NCBI GenBank assembly: GCA_034679345.1
Contig: JAXDAY010000034.1
Location: 1-64,000 of the forward strand
DNA length: 64,000 bases
Source: JAXDAY01 sp034679345
GTDB taxonomy: Bacteria > Eisenbacteria > RBG-16-71-46 > CAIMUX01 > VGJL01
Direction of reading: 5' to 3'
Positions 1-7,550 of the stretch are shown here, piece after piece (position 1 is the first letter of the stretch; every line of letters begins with the position of its first letter). The position numbers were made by a program, and so were the translations under genes. The notes beneath the pieces are model-generated. The model worked only from the letters and a program-made list of their open reading frames with translations. It did no database searches and was not told where the DNA came from.

Positions 1-61
1 AAAAGGGGCCCAGGTCGTCCCAGGAAGGAGGATCGCTGAGCTTCTGCAGACTCAGCCCCCA

Positions 62-127
62 CCCTTACAGCCAAGAGTGGGGACGATTCAGCCGTCAGAA
101 CTGGGGACAATTCATCCGCTATTGACA
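62..127. mobile_element. Probable IS21-type insertion sequence terminus (rest lies left of the window)
   Basis: Two direct repeats of about 19 bp beginning TGGGGAC and continuing RATTCAKCCG lie at 78-96 and 102-120, 24 bp apart. The block ends in ATTGACA at 121-127. Read on the reverse strand this is TGTCAAT followed by repeated ATTGTCCCC-like units. Multiple terminal repeats of this kind and a TG..CA end are familiar from IS21-family elements. The serine-hydrolase reading frame begins to match its family directly after this point, so the terminus probably marks the insertion junction. The transposase genes would lie outside the window. Confidence 0.45.
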
Positions 128-996
128 GGAGCTACGCGCGGTTTCTTGAGGAACGGCTCTTCGAACCGCTCGGTCTGACGCGCACCTTCTACGACGAGGC
201 CGGACGGATCATCCCCGGACGGGTCCAGGGTTACGACAAGGAAGATGGAACATATCGGAACACCCCCAGCGTCTCGATGAACCTCGCCTACGCCGCGGGA
301 GCTCTCGTTTCAAGCGTCGATGATCTGGTGAGGTGGGGGAGGGCCCTCTGCTTCGATGAGCGACTCCTCTCCGCGGATTGGCGGGGGCAGCTCCTCGCTC
401 CCGTGACCCTTCCCGATGGGCGTCCGACATCGTATGCATGCGGGCTCGACATGCAGAAGCAGTCTGGGCGGCGGATGATCTGCCACGGAGGCGGAGGGGG
501 AGGTTTCGCGAGCTTCATCGCCTATGTGCCCGAGGCCGAGCTGACCGTGGTCGTGCTCTCCAACAACACCGCTGCCCGACAGTCGCCACAGGCCCTGGCG
601 CGCCGCGCGATCGCTATCAGCCTGGGCGCGCGGGAGGTGGATGCGTCGCGCCGCGCCGGCGACGGTGAAGACGGTGAAGCCGATCCTCTCGGTGAGCGGC
701 CGGTCGGGCCGGTGGCCCGGCCGGGCATCGCGGTAGATCCCGGTCTCCTTGGTGCCCTGGCCGGCCGTTACGAGCTGGGGCCTGGATTCATCCTCGAGAT
801 CCGCAAGGACGGCGACATGCTGACGGCCCAACCTACCGGCCAGCCGGCGATTCCGATCTTTCCGGAGAGCGCGTCCCGGTGGATCCCGCTCGGGCTGGAC
901 GCCGTCATTGAGTTTCGGGGATTCGAGAATGGCCCGGCCGACTCTCTGGTTCTCCTTCAGAACGGTCGGCAGATGGTGGGGAAGAGGAAGAAGTGA
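127..996 (+). pseudogene. 5'-truncated beta-lactamase-related serine hydrolase
   Basis: The frame is open from about position 40, but family-like sequence begins near 130 (SYARFLEERLFEPLGL, the segment just after the YxN motif of class-C-like serine hydrolases). The SxxK and YxN catalytic motifs are therefore missing. What remains are the C-terminal part of the hydrolase domain, with HGGGGGGFASFI corresponding to the third active-site motif, and a C-terminal accessory domain of about 90 residues. An internal ATG at 277 could start a 239-residue protein, but it would lack the nucleophile. The break coincides with the insertion-sequence terminus on the left. It is most likely a dead remnant. 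Confidence 0.6.
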
Positions 997-1277
997 AAGG
1001 CATGGGGCCTGCAGGCTCTGCGCTCGGGGAGATGAATGCCAGGTCTCACGATTCGGAACCTGCGGCGGGGATCGCGCGAGGACCCAGGCGTCGGAAAGGA
1101 GTTCGAGCCCCGCGCGACTGCTCCGTTCCATACTTGCGCGGCTGGCAGTCACGCACTTCTCGGTCGTCGCGACCTGGCGGCACGGACTGTTCTCGGAGAA
1201 ACCGGTGCGGGAAGAAGGACGAAAGGTGATAGGATGACAGACCTCCGACGTGACGGCAGACTGAGCGGATTGAGGGT

Positions 1278-1306
1278 TTGCATCCCTCACCCCTAGCTTG
1301 TAGATT
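1278..1306 (+). promoter_or_regulatory. Orphaned tRNA-Ser promoter
   Basis: TTGCAT at 1278-1283, a 17-bp spacer, and TAGATT at 1301-1306, ending 20 bp before the first tRNA-Ser 5'-half fragment. The elements and spacing fit a sigma-70-type promoter. I infer this is the ancestral promoter of the tRNA-Ser(CGA) gene, left behind when the tRNA body was separated from it by integration. Confidence 0.5.
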
Positions 1307-1326
1307 CGCAAAGAGTTGTGCGGCGC

Positions 1327-1369
1327 GGAGAGATGGCCGAGTGGTTGAAGGCGGCGGTCTCGAAAACCG
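1327..1369 (+). repeat. tRNA-Ser(CGA) 5'-half fragment 1 (attachment-site remnant)
   Basis: This is identical to the first 43 nt of the intact tRNA-Ser(CGA) at 16427, from the acceptor 5' strand through the anticodon loop into the 3' anticodon stem. It then diverges. No variable arm, T arm or acceptor 3' strand follows, so it cannot be a functional tRNA. It marks the left end of the first integrated element. Confidence 0.85.
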
Positions 1370-1719
1370 ACGGTGATTCCGAGGCCGGCCGCTCGTTACT
1401 TGAGCCAAGCGATGCCGGAGCAACAGCTTAATGCGCGACTCTTTCTCTGCCGAGTCGGGGGTCTTTCCCGTCTCTTCCCGTCCAATGTCCTCGTTTCCCG
1501 TCTGAGACCGCAGATAGACCGCAGACGCTGCCCGGGCCCCGCAACGATCTGGAATTGCACGATGTCGAGCGGGGTCGTCCGGCCACGCGCCACATGGCTT
1601 CTGCTCGAAACGAGGCGGGCGATCAGGCAACTGGTTGACCCGAGGGACGTCCTGGGACAAAGTCCACCCTATGTCTCAGGTTGTTCCAATGCATTCGGAT
1701 TTGACAGGGGGCGTCCTGG
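1370..1719. other. Left end of element A; no convincing gene
   Basis: No coding sequence with recognisable content. A tandem 10-bp direct repeat, AGACCGCAGA, occurs at 1505-1514 and 1516-1525, preceded by TTTCCCGTCTG. A similar arrangement, TTTCCTGTCTG followed by ACCGTRGCA repeats, lies at the equivalent place in the left end of element B (10383-10416). These could be arm-type integrase sites. A TTGACA at 1701-1706 has no good -10 partner before the regulator start. Confidence 0.4.
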
Positions 1720-2436
1720 ATGCAGCTCGGCGTTAGGGAGGCCGCCCGTCTCTTGGGGGTTTCCGAGAAAACCGTCTACCGCTGGATCAAGGATGGCCGG
1801 CTGCCCGCCTACCGGATCAACGAACAGCATCGGTTCAACCGGGCCGAGCTGTTGGAGTGGGCGACCTCGCGACGGATCAATGTCTCTCCGGAGATCTTCG
1901 AAGAGCCGGAGGATGCCGCCCGGATGCCCCTTCCTACCGTCGGGGACGCGCTCCAGGCCGGAGGCATCCACTATCGGGTCGGTGGGACGGACAAGTCATC
2001 CGTGCTGCGGGCCGTGGTGGACCTGATGAGGTTGCCGGATGAGGTCAACCGGCAGTTCCTTCACCAAGTGCTCCTCGCCCGCGAATCGCTCGGCTCGACG
2101 GGAGTCGGGGACGGTATCGCAATCCCGCATGTCCGCAATCCAATCGTGATGCACATCCCGAAGCCGACCGTGACCCTGTGTTTCCTCGAGCACGAGATCG
2201 ACTTCGCCGCGATCGATGGCAAGCCCGTCAACACTCTGTTCACCATCGTGAGCCCCGGCGTGCGCGCCCATCTTCATGTGCTCTCGCGACTCGCCTTCGC
2301 GCTCCGCGATGGGGTGTTCCGATCCCTCCTTTCCACGCAGGCAACGCGCGAGGAGATCCTGATCGCCGTGAGACGCGTGGACGACATGGAGATCCAGGGA
2401 AAGCAGCTCCGCGGGTCGGGGAGCGCGACCGAATGA
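1720..2436 (+). CDS. MerR/excisionase-type HTH fused to a PTS EIIA (type 2) domain
   Basis: A 238-residue protein. Residues 1-50 form an excisionase-like DNA-binding helix-turn-helix (GVREAARLLGVSEKTVYRW). Residues about 70-215 match the PtsN/fructose EIIA fold, with the phosphorylatable histidine at H137 in GIAIPHVRNP. It probably senses phosphorylation from a PTS phosphorelay and controls DNA binding. Its stop codon lies 28 bp before the first operon gene, so it heads the complex-I-like operon and is its likely regulator. HTH-EIIA proteins adjacent to Hyf/Ehr-type loci are known. No PTS HPr or EI gene is visible nearby. Function is inferred from domains and position. Confidence 0.75.
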   Translation: MQLGVREAARLLGVSEKTVYRWIKDGRLPAYRINEQHRFNRAELLEWATSRRINVSPEIFEEPEDAARMPLPTVGDALQAGGIHYRVGGTDKSSVLRAVVDLMRLPDEVNRQFLHQVLLARESLGSTGVGDGIAIPHVRNPIVMHIPKPTVTLCFLEHEIDFAAIDGKPVNTLFTIVSPGVRAHLHVLSRLAFALRDGVFRSLLSTQATREEILIAVRRVDDMEIQGKQLRGSGSATE

Positions 2437-2464
2437 CCCCTCTGGGGTCCAAGAGCGCCGCGCG

Positions 2465-4447
2465 GTGACCCTCCTGCTGGCATCGCTCTGCATCATCCTC
2501 GCCGGTGGTGTCCTCGCCGCCCTGACCCATCGCAATGAACGCCTCTCGACGGGGATGGCCCTGACCGGGCTGCTTGCAGGATCGACTCTCGGACTCCTCA
2601 CGGCCATCGGTGTGCTGGCGCGTGGCGAGGATCTTGCCCTCCGAATTCCCTGGAGCATGCCGATGGGATCGTTCTCCATCGGTGTTGATCCGATTTCGGC
2701 GTTCTTCGTCCTGCCGGTCCTTGCGCTCTCGTCCCTGGCCGGTGTATACGGGGCCTCCTATCTCAAGGCCTGGAGCGGCAAGAAGAACCTGGGCGCCTGC
2801 TGGTTCTTCTTCAATGTCCTCGTCGCCAGCATGGTTCTGGTCTTCGTCGCGAGAAACGGCGTTCTCTTCCTGATCGCCTGGGAGGTCATGGCCTTGGCCT
2901 CGTACTTCCTCGTCGTCTTCGAGGACGAAAAGGAGGAAGTACGGCAGGCGGGCCGGACGTACCTCGTTGCCACGCACCTGGGCACGGCCGGACTGCTGAT
3001 CCTCTTCCTGATGCTCGGGCAGTCCTCCGGATCCCTCGATTTCGACGCTATGAGGCTCGCGCCCGGCTCGCGCGGCGCCGCGAGCGTCGCCTTCCTGCTG
3101 GCCGTGATCGGTTTCGGCACGAAGGCGGGATTCATGCCGTTCCACGTCTGGCTGCCCGAGGCGCACCCGGCTTCCCCCAGTCATGTCTCGGCCGTGATGT
3201 CCGGGGTCATGATCAAGACTGGCATCTACGGTCTCGTTCGCACGATGACCTTCCTCGGGTCCCCGCCCCCATGGTGGGGGTGGACGATCCTCGCGATCGG
3301 CGTGAGTTCCGGGGTTCTGGGCGTGGTTTTCGCTCTCGCGCAGCACGACCTCAAGCGGCTTCTCGCCTACCACAGCGTCGAGAACATCGGCATCATCGCC
3401 CTCGGCCTCGGCGTGGGCCTCTTGGGCAAGAGCTATGGCCTGCCGGCGATGACCTACCTGGGATTCGCCGGCGCGATGCTGCACGTGGTGAATCATGCCA
3501 TCTTCAAGGGGCTGCTCTTCCTCGGCGCCGGCGCCATTGGGCACGCCGCACACAGCCTCGAGATTGATCGCATGGGGGGGCTCCTGAAGAGGATGCCGTG
3601 GACAGGCGGGCTCTTCCTCGTCGGCTCGATCGCCATTTGCGGATTGCCCCCGCTCAACGGATTCGTGAGCGAGCTCCTCATCTACCTAGGCGCCCTGAAG
3701 GGGATCGTCAGTCTCGGGGCGGCGGGTACCGCCGCGTGCGCCATCGTCATCGCAGCCCTCGCGCTCATCGGCGGACTCGCCGCCGCGTGCTTCACGAAGG
3801 CATTTGGGGTCCTGTTCCTGGGAGAACCGCGGAGCAAACAATCGGCCAGCGCGATCGAGGCGGCATGGGCAATGCGGATACCGATGATCGTGCTCGCGGC
3901 GGGGTGCGCTGGAATCGGCCTGTTGGGCCCGATCCTGATTGGTGGACTCAGGGGTGTCGTGGCGGCCGCGGCCGATCTGCCTCCGGCTGATGTCGCCGTT
4001 CCAGCGATAGCTACGGATTCGATGCGCTGGATCGTCCTCGGCGCGGCCGCGCTCCTCGCATGCGTCGGCGCGCTCGTGTTCCTGCGCTGGAGGCTTCTGG
4101 TCGGCCGGTCCGTCACGACGGCCACGACCTGGGATTGCGGATACGCTGCCCCGAACACGCGGATGCAGTACACCGCTTCGGGGTTCGCCCAGCCGCTCAC
4201 GGGTCTGTTCCACTTCGTGCTCCGGACGCGCCGCCGGTACGCGCCCCCAGGCGGTCTCTTCCCGGAAGCGTCTTCGCTGGCGACGCACACCGCGGATCCG
4301 ATGTACAAGAGCGTGTACGAACCGCTCTTCGCGGGCTGGGGCCGTGTGCTCGCGAAGCAGCGCTGGCTGCAGAGCGGACAGATGCAGCTCTACGTCCTCT
4401 ACATCGCCCTCACCCTCCTGTTGCTTCTCGTTTGGAAGCTGGCCTAG
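2465..4447 (+). CDS. hyfB: Hydrogenase-4/complex-I-like antiporter subunit, HyfB-like
   Basis: A 660-residue polytopic membrane protein of the NuoL/NuoM/Mrp family. The proton-translocation core is present, with conserved segments such as FGTKAGFMPFHVWLPEAHPA and the lysine/histidine-bearing helices (LKRLLAYHSVENIG, HVVNHAIFKG). The length and long C-terminal extension fit HyfB/HycC rather than NuoM. The GTG start at 2465 follows the regulator by 28 bp. It is the first structural gene of a six-gene operon and is expected to form one of the ion-pumping modules in the inner membrane. Whether it pumps H+ or Na+ cannot be read from the sequence. Confidence 0.85.
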   Translation: MTLLLASLCIILAGGVLAALTHRNERLSTGMALTGLLAGSTLGLLTAIGVLARGEDLALRIPWSMPMGSFSIGVDPISAFFVLPVLALSSLAGVYGASYLKAWSGKKNLGACWFFFNVLVASMVLVFVARNGVLFLIAWEVMALASYFLVVFEDEKEEVRQAGRTYLVATHLGTAGLLILFLMLGQSSGSLDFDAMRLAPGSRGAASVAFLLAVIGFGTKAGFMPFHVWLPEAHPASPSHVSAVMSGVMIKTGIYGLVRTMTFLGSPPPWWGWTILAIGVSSGVLGVVFALAQHDLKRLLAYHSVENIGIIALGLGVGLLGKSYGLPAMTYLGFAGAMLHVVNHAIFKGLLFLGAGAIGHAAHSLEIDRMGGLLKRMPWTGGLFLVGSIAICGLPPLNGFVSELLIYLGALKGIVSLGAAGTAACAIVIAALALIGGLAAACFTKAFGVLFLGEPRSKQSASAIEAAWAMRIPMIVLAAGCAGIGLLGPILIGGLRGVVAAAADLPPADVAVPAIATDSMRWIVLGAAALLACVGALVFLRWRLLVGRSVTTATTWDCGYAAPNTRMQYTASGFAQPLTGLFHFVLRTRRRYAPPGGLFPEASSLATHTADPMYKSVYEPLFAGWGRVLAKQRWLQSGQMQLYVLYIALTLLLLLVWKLA

Positions 4448-4450
4448 CCC

Positions 4451-5365
4451 ATGAACGCCGCCTCGATCGTACCCGTTGCCTCCGCGATCTTCCTGGCGCC
4501 GCTTCTCCTCGGGATCGTCAACCGGACAAAGGCGCTCTTCGCCGGCCGCCGGGGCCAGCCACTCCTCCAGGGCTACCACGACTTGGGAAAGCTTCTTCGG
4601 AAGGGCGCGGTCTATAGCGGCACGACGACCTGGGTCTTTCGTGCCGGACCGATCATCGGTCTCGCCGCGGTCAGCGTTTCCCTGCTCCTGGTGCCGTTCG
4701 CCGGGGTGCGGGCTCTCGCTGCATTTCCAGGTGATCTGGTGCTCTTTGCGTACCTCCTTGCCCTTGTGCGTTTCTTCGCGGTCCTCGCGGCGCTCGATAC
4801 CGGCTCGAGCTTCGAGGGGATGGGGGCGAGTCGAGAAGTCACCTACTCGGCGCTGGCCGAACCGGCCCTTCTGCTCGGGCTCGCGACCCTGGCCAGGCGG
4901 GGGGGCGGTCTCTGCCTCTCCGACGGCTACGCATCCGTGCGGCTCTTCGATTTCGGCCCCAGCGGGGGCCTGCCCTTGCTCCTGATTGGCGCGGCTTTCT
5001 TCGTGGTCTACCTGGCCGAGAATGCCCGCATCCCCTTCGACGATCCCAACACCCACCTCGAGTTGACGATGATCCACGAGGTGATGGTCTTGGACCACGG
5101 GGGACCGGACCTGGCCTTCGTTCAGTATGCGGGGGCTCTCAAGCTCTGGGTTCTCGGGGCGCTCGTCACCGGCATCCTGCTTCCGATCCGCACGGGCCAT
5201 GTTGCGCTGGATCTCGCCGTCGGTCTGATCGGGATGGTCGTTCTGGCGATTGGTACGGGCTGCGTGGAGTCCGGGATGGCGAGGCAAAGGTTGAATCGGG
5301 TGCCCCAACTTCTCGTGGCTGCCACGGTCCTCTCCGGGCTGGCCCTGATGTTGGTCCTGCGGTGA
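4451..5365 (+). CDS. hyfC: Complex-I subunit NuoH-like, HyfC
   Basis: A 304-residue integral membrane protein of the NuoH/HyfC family that connects the peripheral arm to the antiporter modules. The conserved cytoplasmic loop FVVYLAENARIPFDDPNTH followed by LELTMIHEVMVLDH is clear. The gene starts 3 bp after the hyfB-like stop, in the same operon. In respiratory complexes this subunit forms part of the quinone-binding pocket and the E-channel. In Hyf/Ech complexes it anchors the hydrogenase-like module. Confidence 0.88.
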   Translation: MNAASIVPVASAIFLAPLLLGIVNRTKALFAGRRGQPLLQGYHDLGKLLRKGAVYSGTTTWVFRAGPIIGLAAVSVSLLLVPFAGVRALAAFPGDLVLFAYLLALVRFFAVLAALDTGSSFEGMGASREVTYSALAEPALLLGLATLARRGGGLCLSDGYASVRLFDFGPSGGLPLLLIGAAFFVVYLAENARIPFDDPNTHLELTMIHEVMVLDHGGPDLAFVQYAGALKLWVLGALVTGILLPIRTGHVALDLAVGLIGMVVLAIGTGCVESGMARQRLNRVPQLLVAATVLSGLALMLVLR

Positions 5366-5401
5366 GTCGGCGATAGGACGAAGAGGAACGGAAGGGGATC
5401 G

Positions 5402-6046
5402 ATGACAGACTGGATCGACGCCGCGATCGCCTTGGTCGTCCTGAGCAACCTGCGTCTGCTGGGAACGAGCCGCCTCGCGGCCTGTATCCGGATCGTGGCG
5501 GTCCAGGGGATCATCCTCGGGCTGCTCCCGATCCTCTTTCACGCGGGCAATCTCACCCTCCGCGTAGCCCTCCAGGCCACCGCCAGCATGATCACGAAGG
5601 GGGTCGTCTTTCCGTGGCTTCTCACGCGGGCCATGCGCGGAGCGGATACCCGGCGCGAGATCGATCCGATCGTCGGCTACACACCGTCGCTCCTCGTGGG
5701 CGGCGCGCTACTAGGCGTCGCACTTTGGCTGGGATGGCGGCTCCCGCTCCCGGTTCCGGCCGGCTCTCAGTTCATGATCGCCGTTTCGCTGTTCACGATC
5801 ATGGTCGGCCTGTTCATGATCGTCGCGCGGCGGATGGCGATCACGCAGGTGCTCGGCTACCTCGCAATGGAAAACGGGATCTACACCTTCGGGCTCGCCT
5901 TTGCGGAGAAGGAGCCGCTCCTCGTCGAGATGGGGATTCTGCTGGACGTCTTCGTGGCCGTCTTCGTCATGGGGATCATGATCTATCACATCAATCGGGA
6001 GTTCGATCACATCGATACGGATCGAATGTCGGAGCTGAGGGGATGA
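5402..6046 (+). CDS. hyfE: HyfE-like membrane subunit (NuoK-related)
   Basis: A 214-residue protein with about six hydrophobic segments. It resembles HyfE, which combines a NuoK-like core with additional helices (MIVARRMAITQVLGYLAMEN, GIYTFGLAF, IMIYHINREFDHID). A ribosome-binding site (GGAAGGGG) precedes the ATG. It lies between HyfC-like and HyfF-like genes, as in hydrogenase-4 operons. It is expected to carry part of the hydrophilic axis in the membrane arm. Confidence 0.82.
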   Translation: MTDWIDAAIALVVLSNLRLLGTSRLAACIRIVAVQGIILGLLPILFHAGNLTLRVALQATASMITKGVVFPWLLTRAMRGADTRREIDPIVGYTPSLLVGGALLGVALWLGWRLPLPVPAGSQFMIAVSLFTIMVGLFMIVARRMAITQVLGYLAMENGIYTFGLAFAEKEPLLVEMGILLDVFVAVFVMGIMIYHINREFDHIDTDRMSELRG

Positions 6047-6071
6047 ACGACTCAGGAAAGCACCGGACTGG

Positions 6072-7550
6072 ATGATCCTGGCGCTCATTCTGGTTCCACT
6101 CATCGCGGGCGCGGGCGCGTTCTTCATGCGCAGCAATCGGCTTCGTCATGCTCTCCTGCTGGCGGCGGCGATCGTGCACGCAGGTTTGACCGCAGTCGCG
6201 TGGACCATCCGGCCGCTATCGCAGCTCGGCGGGTGGGTGGCGTTGGACGCGGCGGAGATGCTCTTCCTGGGCACCACGAGCGCGCTGTTCCTGGCGATCG
6301 CCGTCTTCGCCATCGGCTATCTCAACCGCGAGGGTCAGGGAAGGCTCGCCGACATCGAGGAGGGATTCCTCTTTCCCAACGCCCCGGAGGCCACCTTCGT
6401 CGGATGTCTCCTCATCTTCCTCTCCACGATGACTCTCGTGATCGCGGCGCAACACGTCGGGTTGATGTGGGTCGCGGTCGAGGGAACGACGCTGGCGAGC
6501 GCGCCGCTCATCCACTACCACCGCCATCACCGCTCGCTGGAGGCGGCTTGGAAGTATCTCGTCATCTGCTCCGTTGGTATCGCCATCGCTCTGCTGGGGA
6601 ACTTCTTCCTGGTAGTCTCCGCCGGCCCGGCCGGCGAGCGGATCTCCTCGATGAGGATTCCCGAACTGATGGCGCACGCCACCGAACTCGACCCGAAGTG
6701 GCTCAAGGGGGCATTCCTCCTCCTGCTGGTCGGCTACGGGACCAAGATGGGACTGGCCCCGCTTCACACCTGGCTGCCCGACGCGCACAGCGAGGCGCCG
6801 TCGATGGTCTCGGCGCTGCTCTCCGGCGCGCTTCTCAACTGCGCCTTTCTCGCGATTCTCCGCATGCACGGCGTATGCGTGGCGGCAGGTCTGGCCGACT
6901 TCAGCAAGGGGATGTTCGTCCTCTTCGGGGTCGTGTCGATGGCGGTCGCCGCGGTCTTCATCGTCGGGCAGTCCGACTACAAGCGGATGCTGGCCTACTC
7001 GAGCGTCGAGCACATGGGGACTGCGATGCTTGGCGTGGGCGTGGGTGGAATTGCCGCTTTCGGCGCGCTCCTGCATGTTGTCAACCATTCCCTGACGAAG
7101 GCGATGCTGTTCCTCCTGGCGGGGAACATCCTCGGAGCCTACCGGACGAAGACCGCGAGCCAGGTCACCGGCGTGCTCCGCGTCCTGCCCGTCTCGGGCG
7201 CCCTCTGGCTGGCGGGGTTCTTCGCCATCACCGGATCGCCTCCATTCGGCCTCTTCGTGAGCGAACTGACGATCCTCAAAGGCGCCCTTGATGCACGCCG
7301 CTTCATCATCGCTGCGGCCTACCTTGCGCTCCTTCTGACCGTCTTTGTCGGAATGGCGATGGTCTTTCTCCGGATGGCTCACGGCACGGGGTCGGGGGCC
7401 CTCCGCGAGGACGCACCTGCGCGGGAACGCTTCTCGGCGATCGTCCCTCCGGCGGTCTTGGGTCTCGCCGTTCTCGTGCTCGGCCTCTACGTCCCCGGAG
7501 CTCTCAGGACCGCGATCGACCAGGCGATTGCCGGCATGAGGCTGTTCTGA
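6072..7550 (+). CDS. hyfF: HyfF-like antiporter subunit (NuoN/NuoM family)
   Basis: A 492-residue polytopic protein of the same antiporter superfamily as the HyfB-like subunit. Family blocks include GYGTKMGLAPLHTWLPDAHS, the YKRMLAYSSVEHMG helix and HVVNHSLTKAMLFL. It is the second antiporter-like module of the operon. The ATG at 6072 follows a weak AGGAAAG site. The stop overlaps the next start as TGATG, indicating translational coupling to the catalytic-like subunit. Confidence 0.86.
   Translation: MILALILVPLIAGAGAFFMRSNRLRHALLLAAAIVHAGLTAVAWTIRPLSQLGGWVALDAAEMLFLGTTSALFLAIAVFAIGYLNREGQGRLADIEEGFLFPNAPEATFVGCLLIFLSTMTLVIAAQHVGLMWVAVEGTTLASAPLIHYHRHHRSLEAAWKYLVICSVGIAIALLGNFFLVVSAGPAGERISSMRIPELMAHATELDPKWLKGAFLLLLVGYGTKMGLAPLHTWLPDAHSEAPSMVSALLSGALLNCAFLAILRMHGVCVAAGLADFSKGMFVLFGVVSMAVAAVFIVGQSDYKRMLAYSSVEHMGTAMLGVGVGGIAAFGALLHVVNHSLTKAMLFLLAGNILGAYRTKTASQVTGVLRVLPVSGALWLAGFFAITGSPPFGLFVSELTILKGALDARRFIIAAAYLALLLTVFVGMAMVFLRMAHGTGSGALREDAPARERFSAIVPPAVLGLAVLVLGLYVPGALRTAIDQAIAGMRLF

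Noticed and set aside
1327..1369. A tRNA-Ser gene at this site and at 10203
   Set aside because: Only the 5' half is present; no variable arm, T arm or 3' acceptor strand follows, so these are attachment-site fragments and not tRNA genes.
1701..1706. TTGACA as the -35 of the Ehr operon promoter
   Set aside because: The position where a -10 should be falls inside the regulator coding start and reads GCTCGG, with no resemblance to TATAAT.
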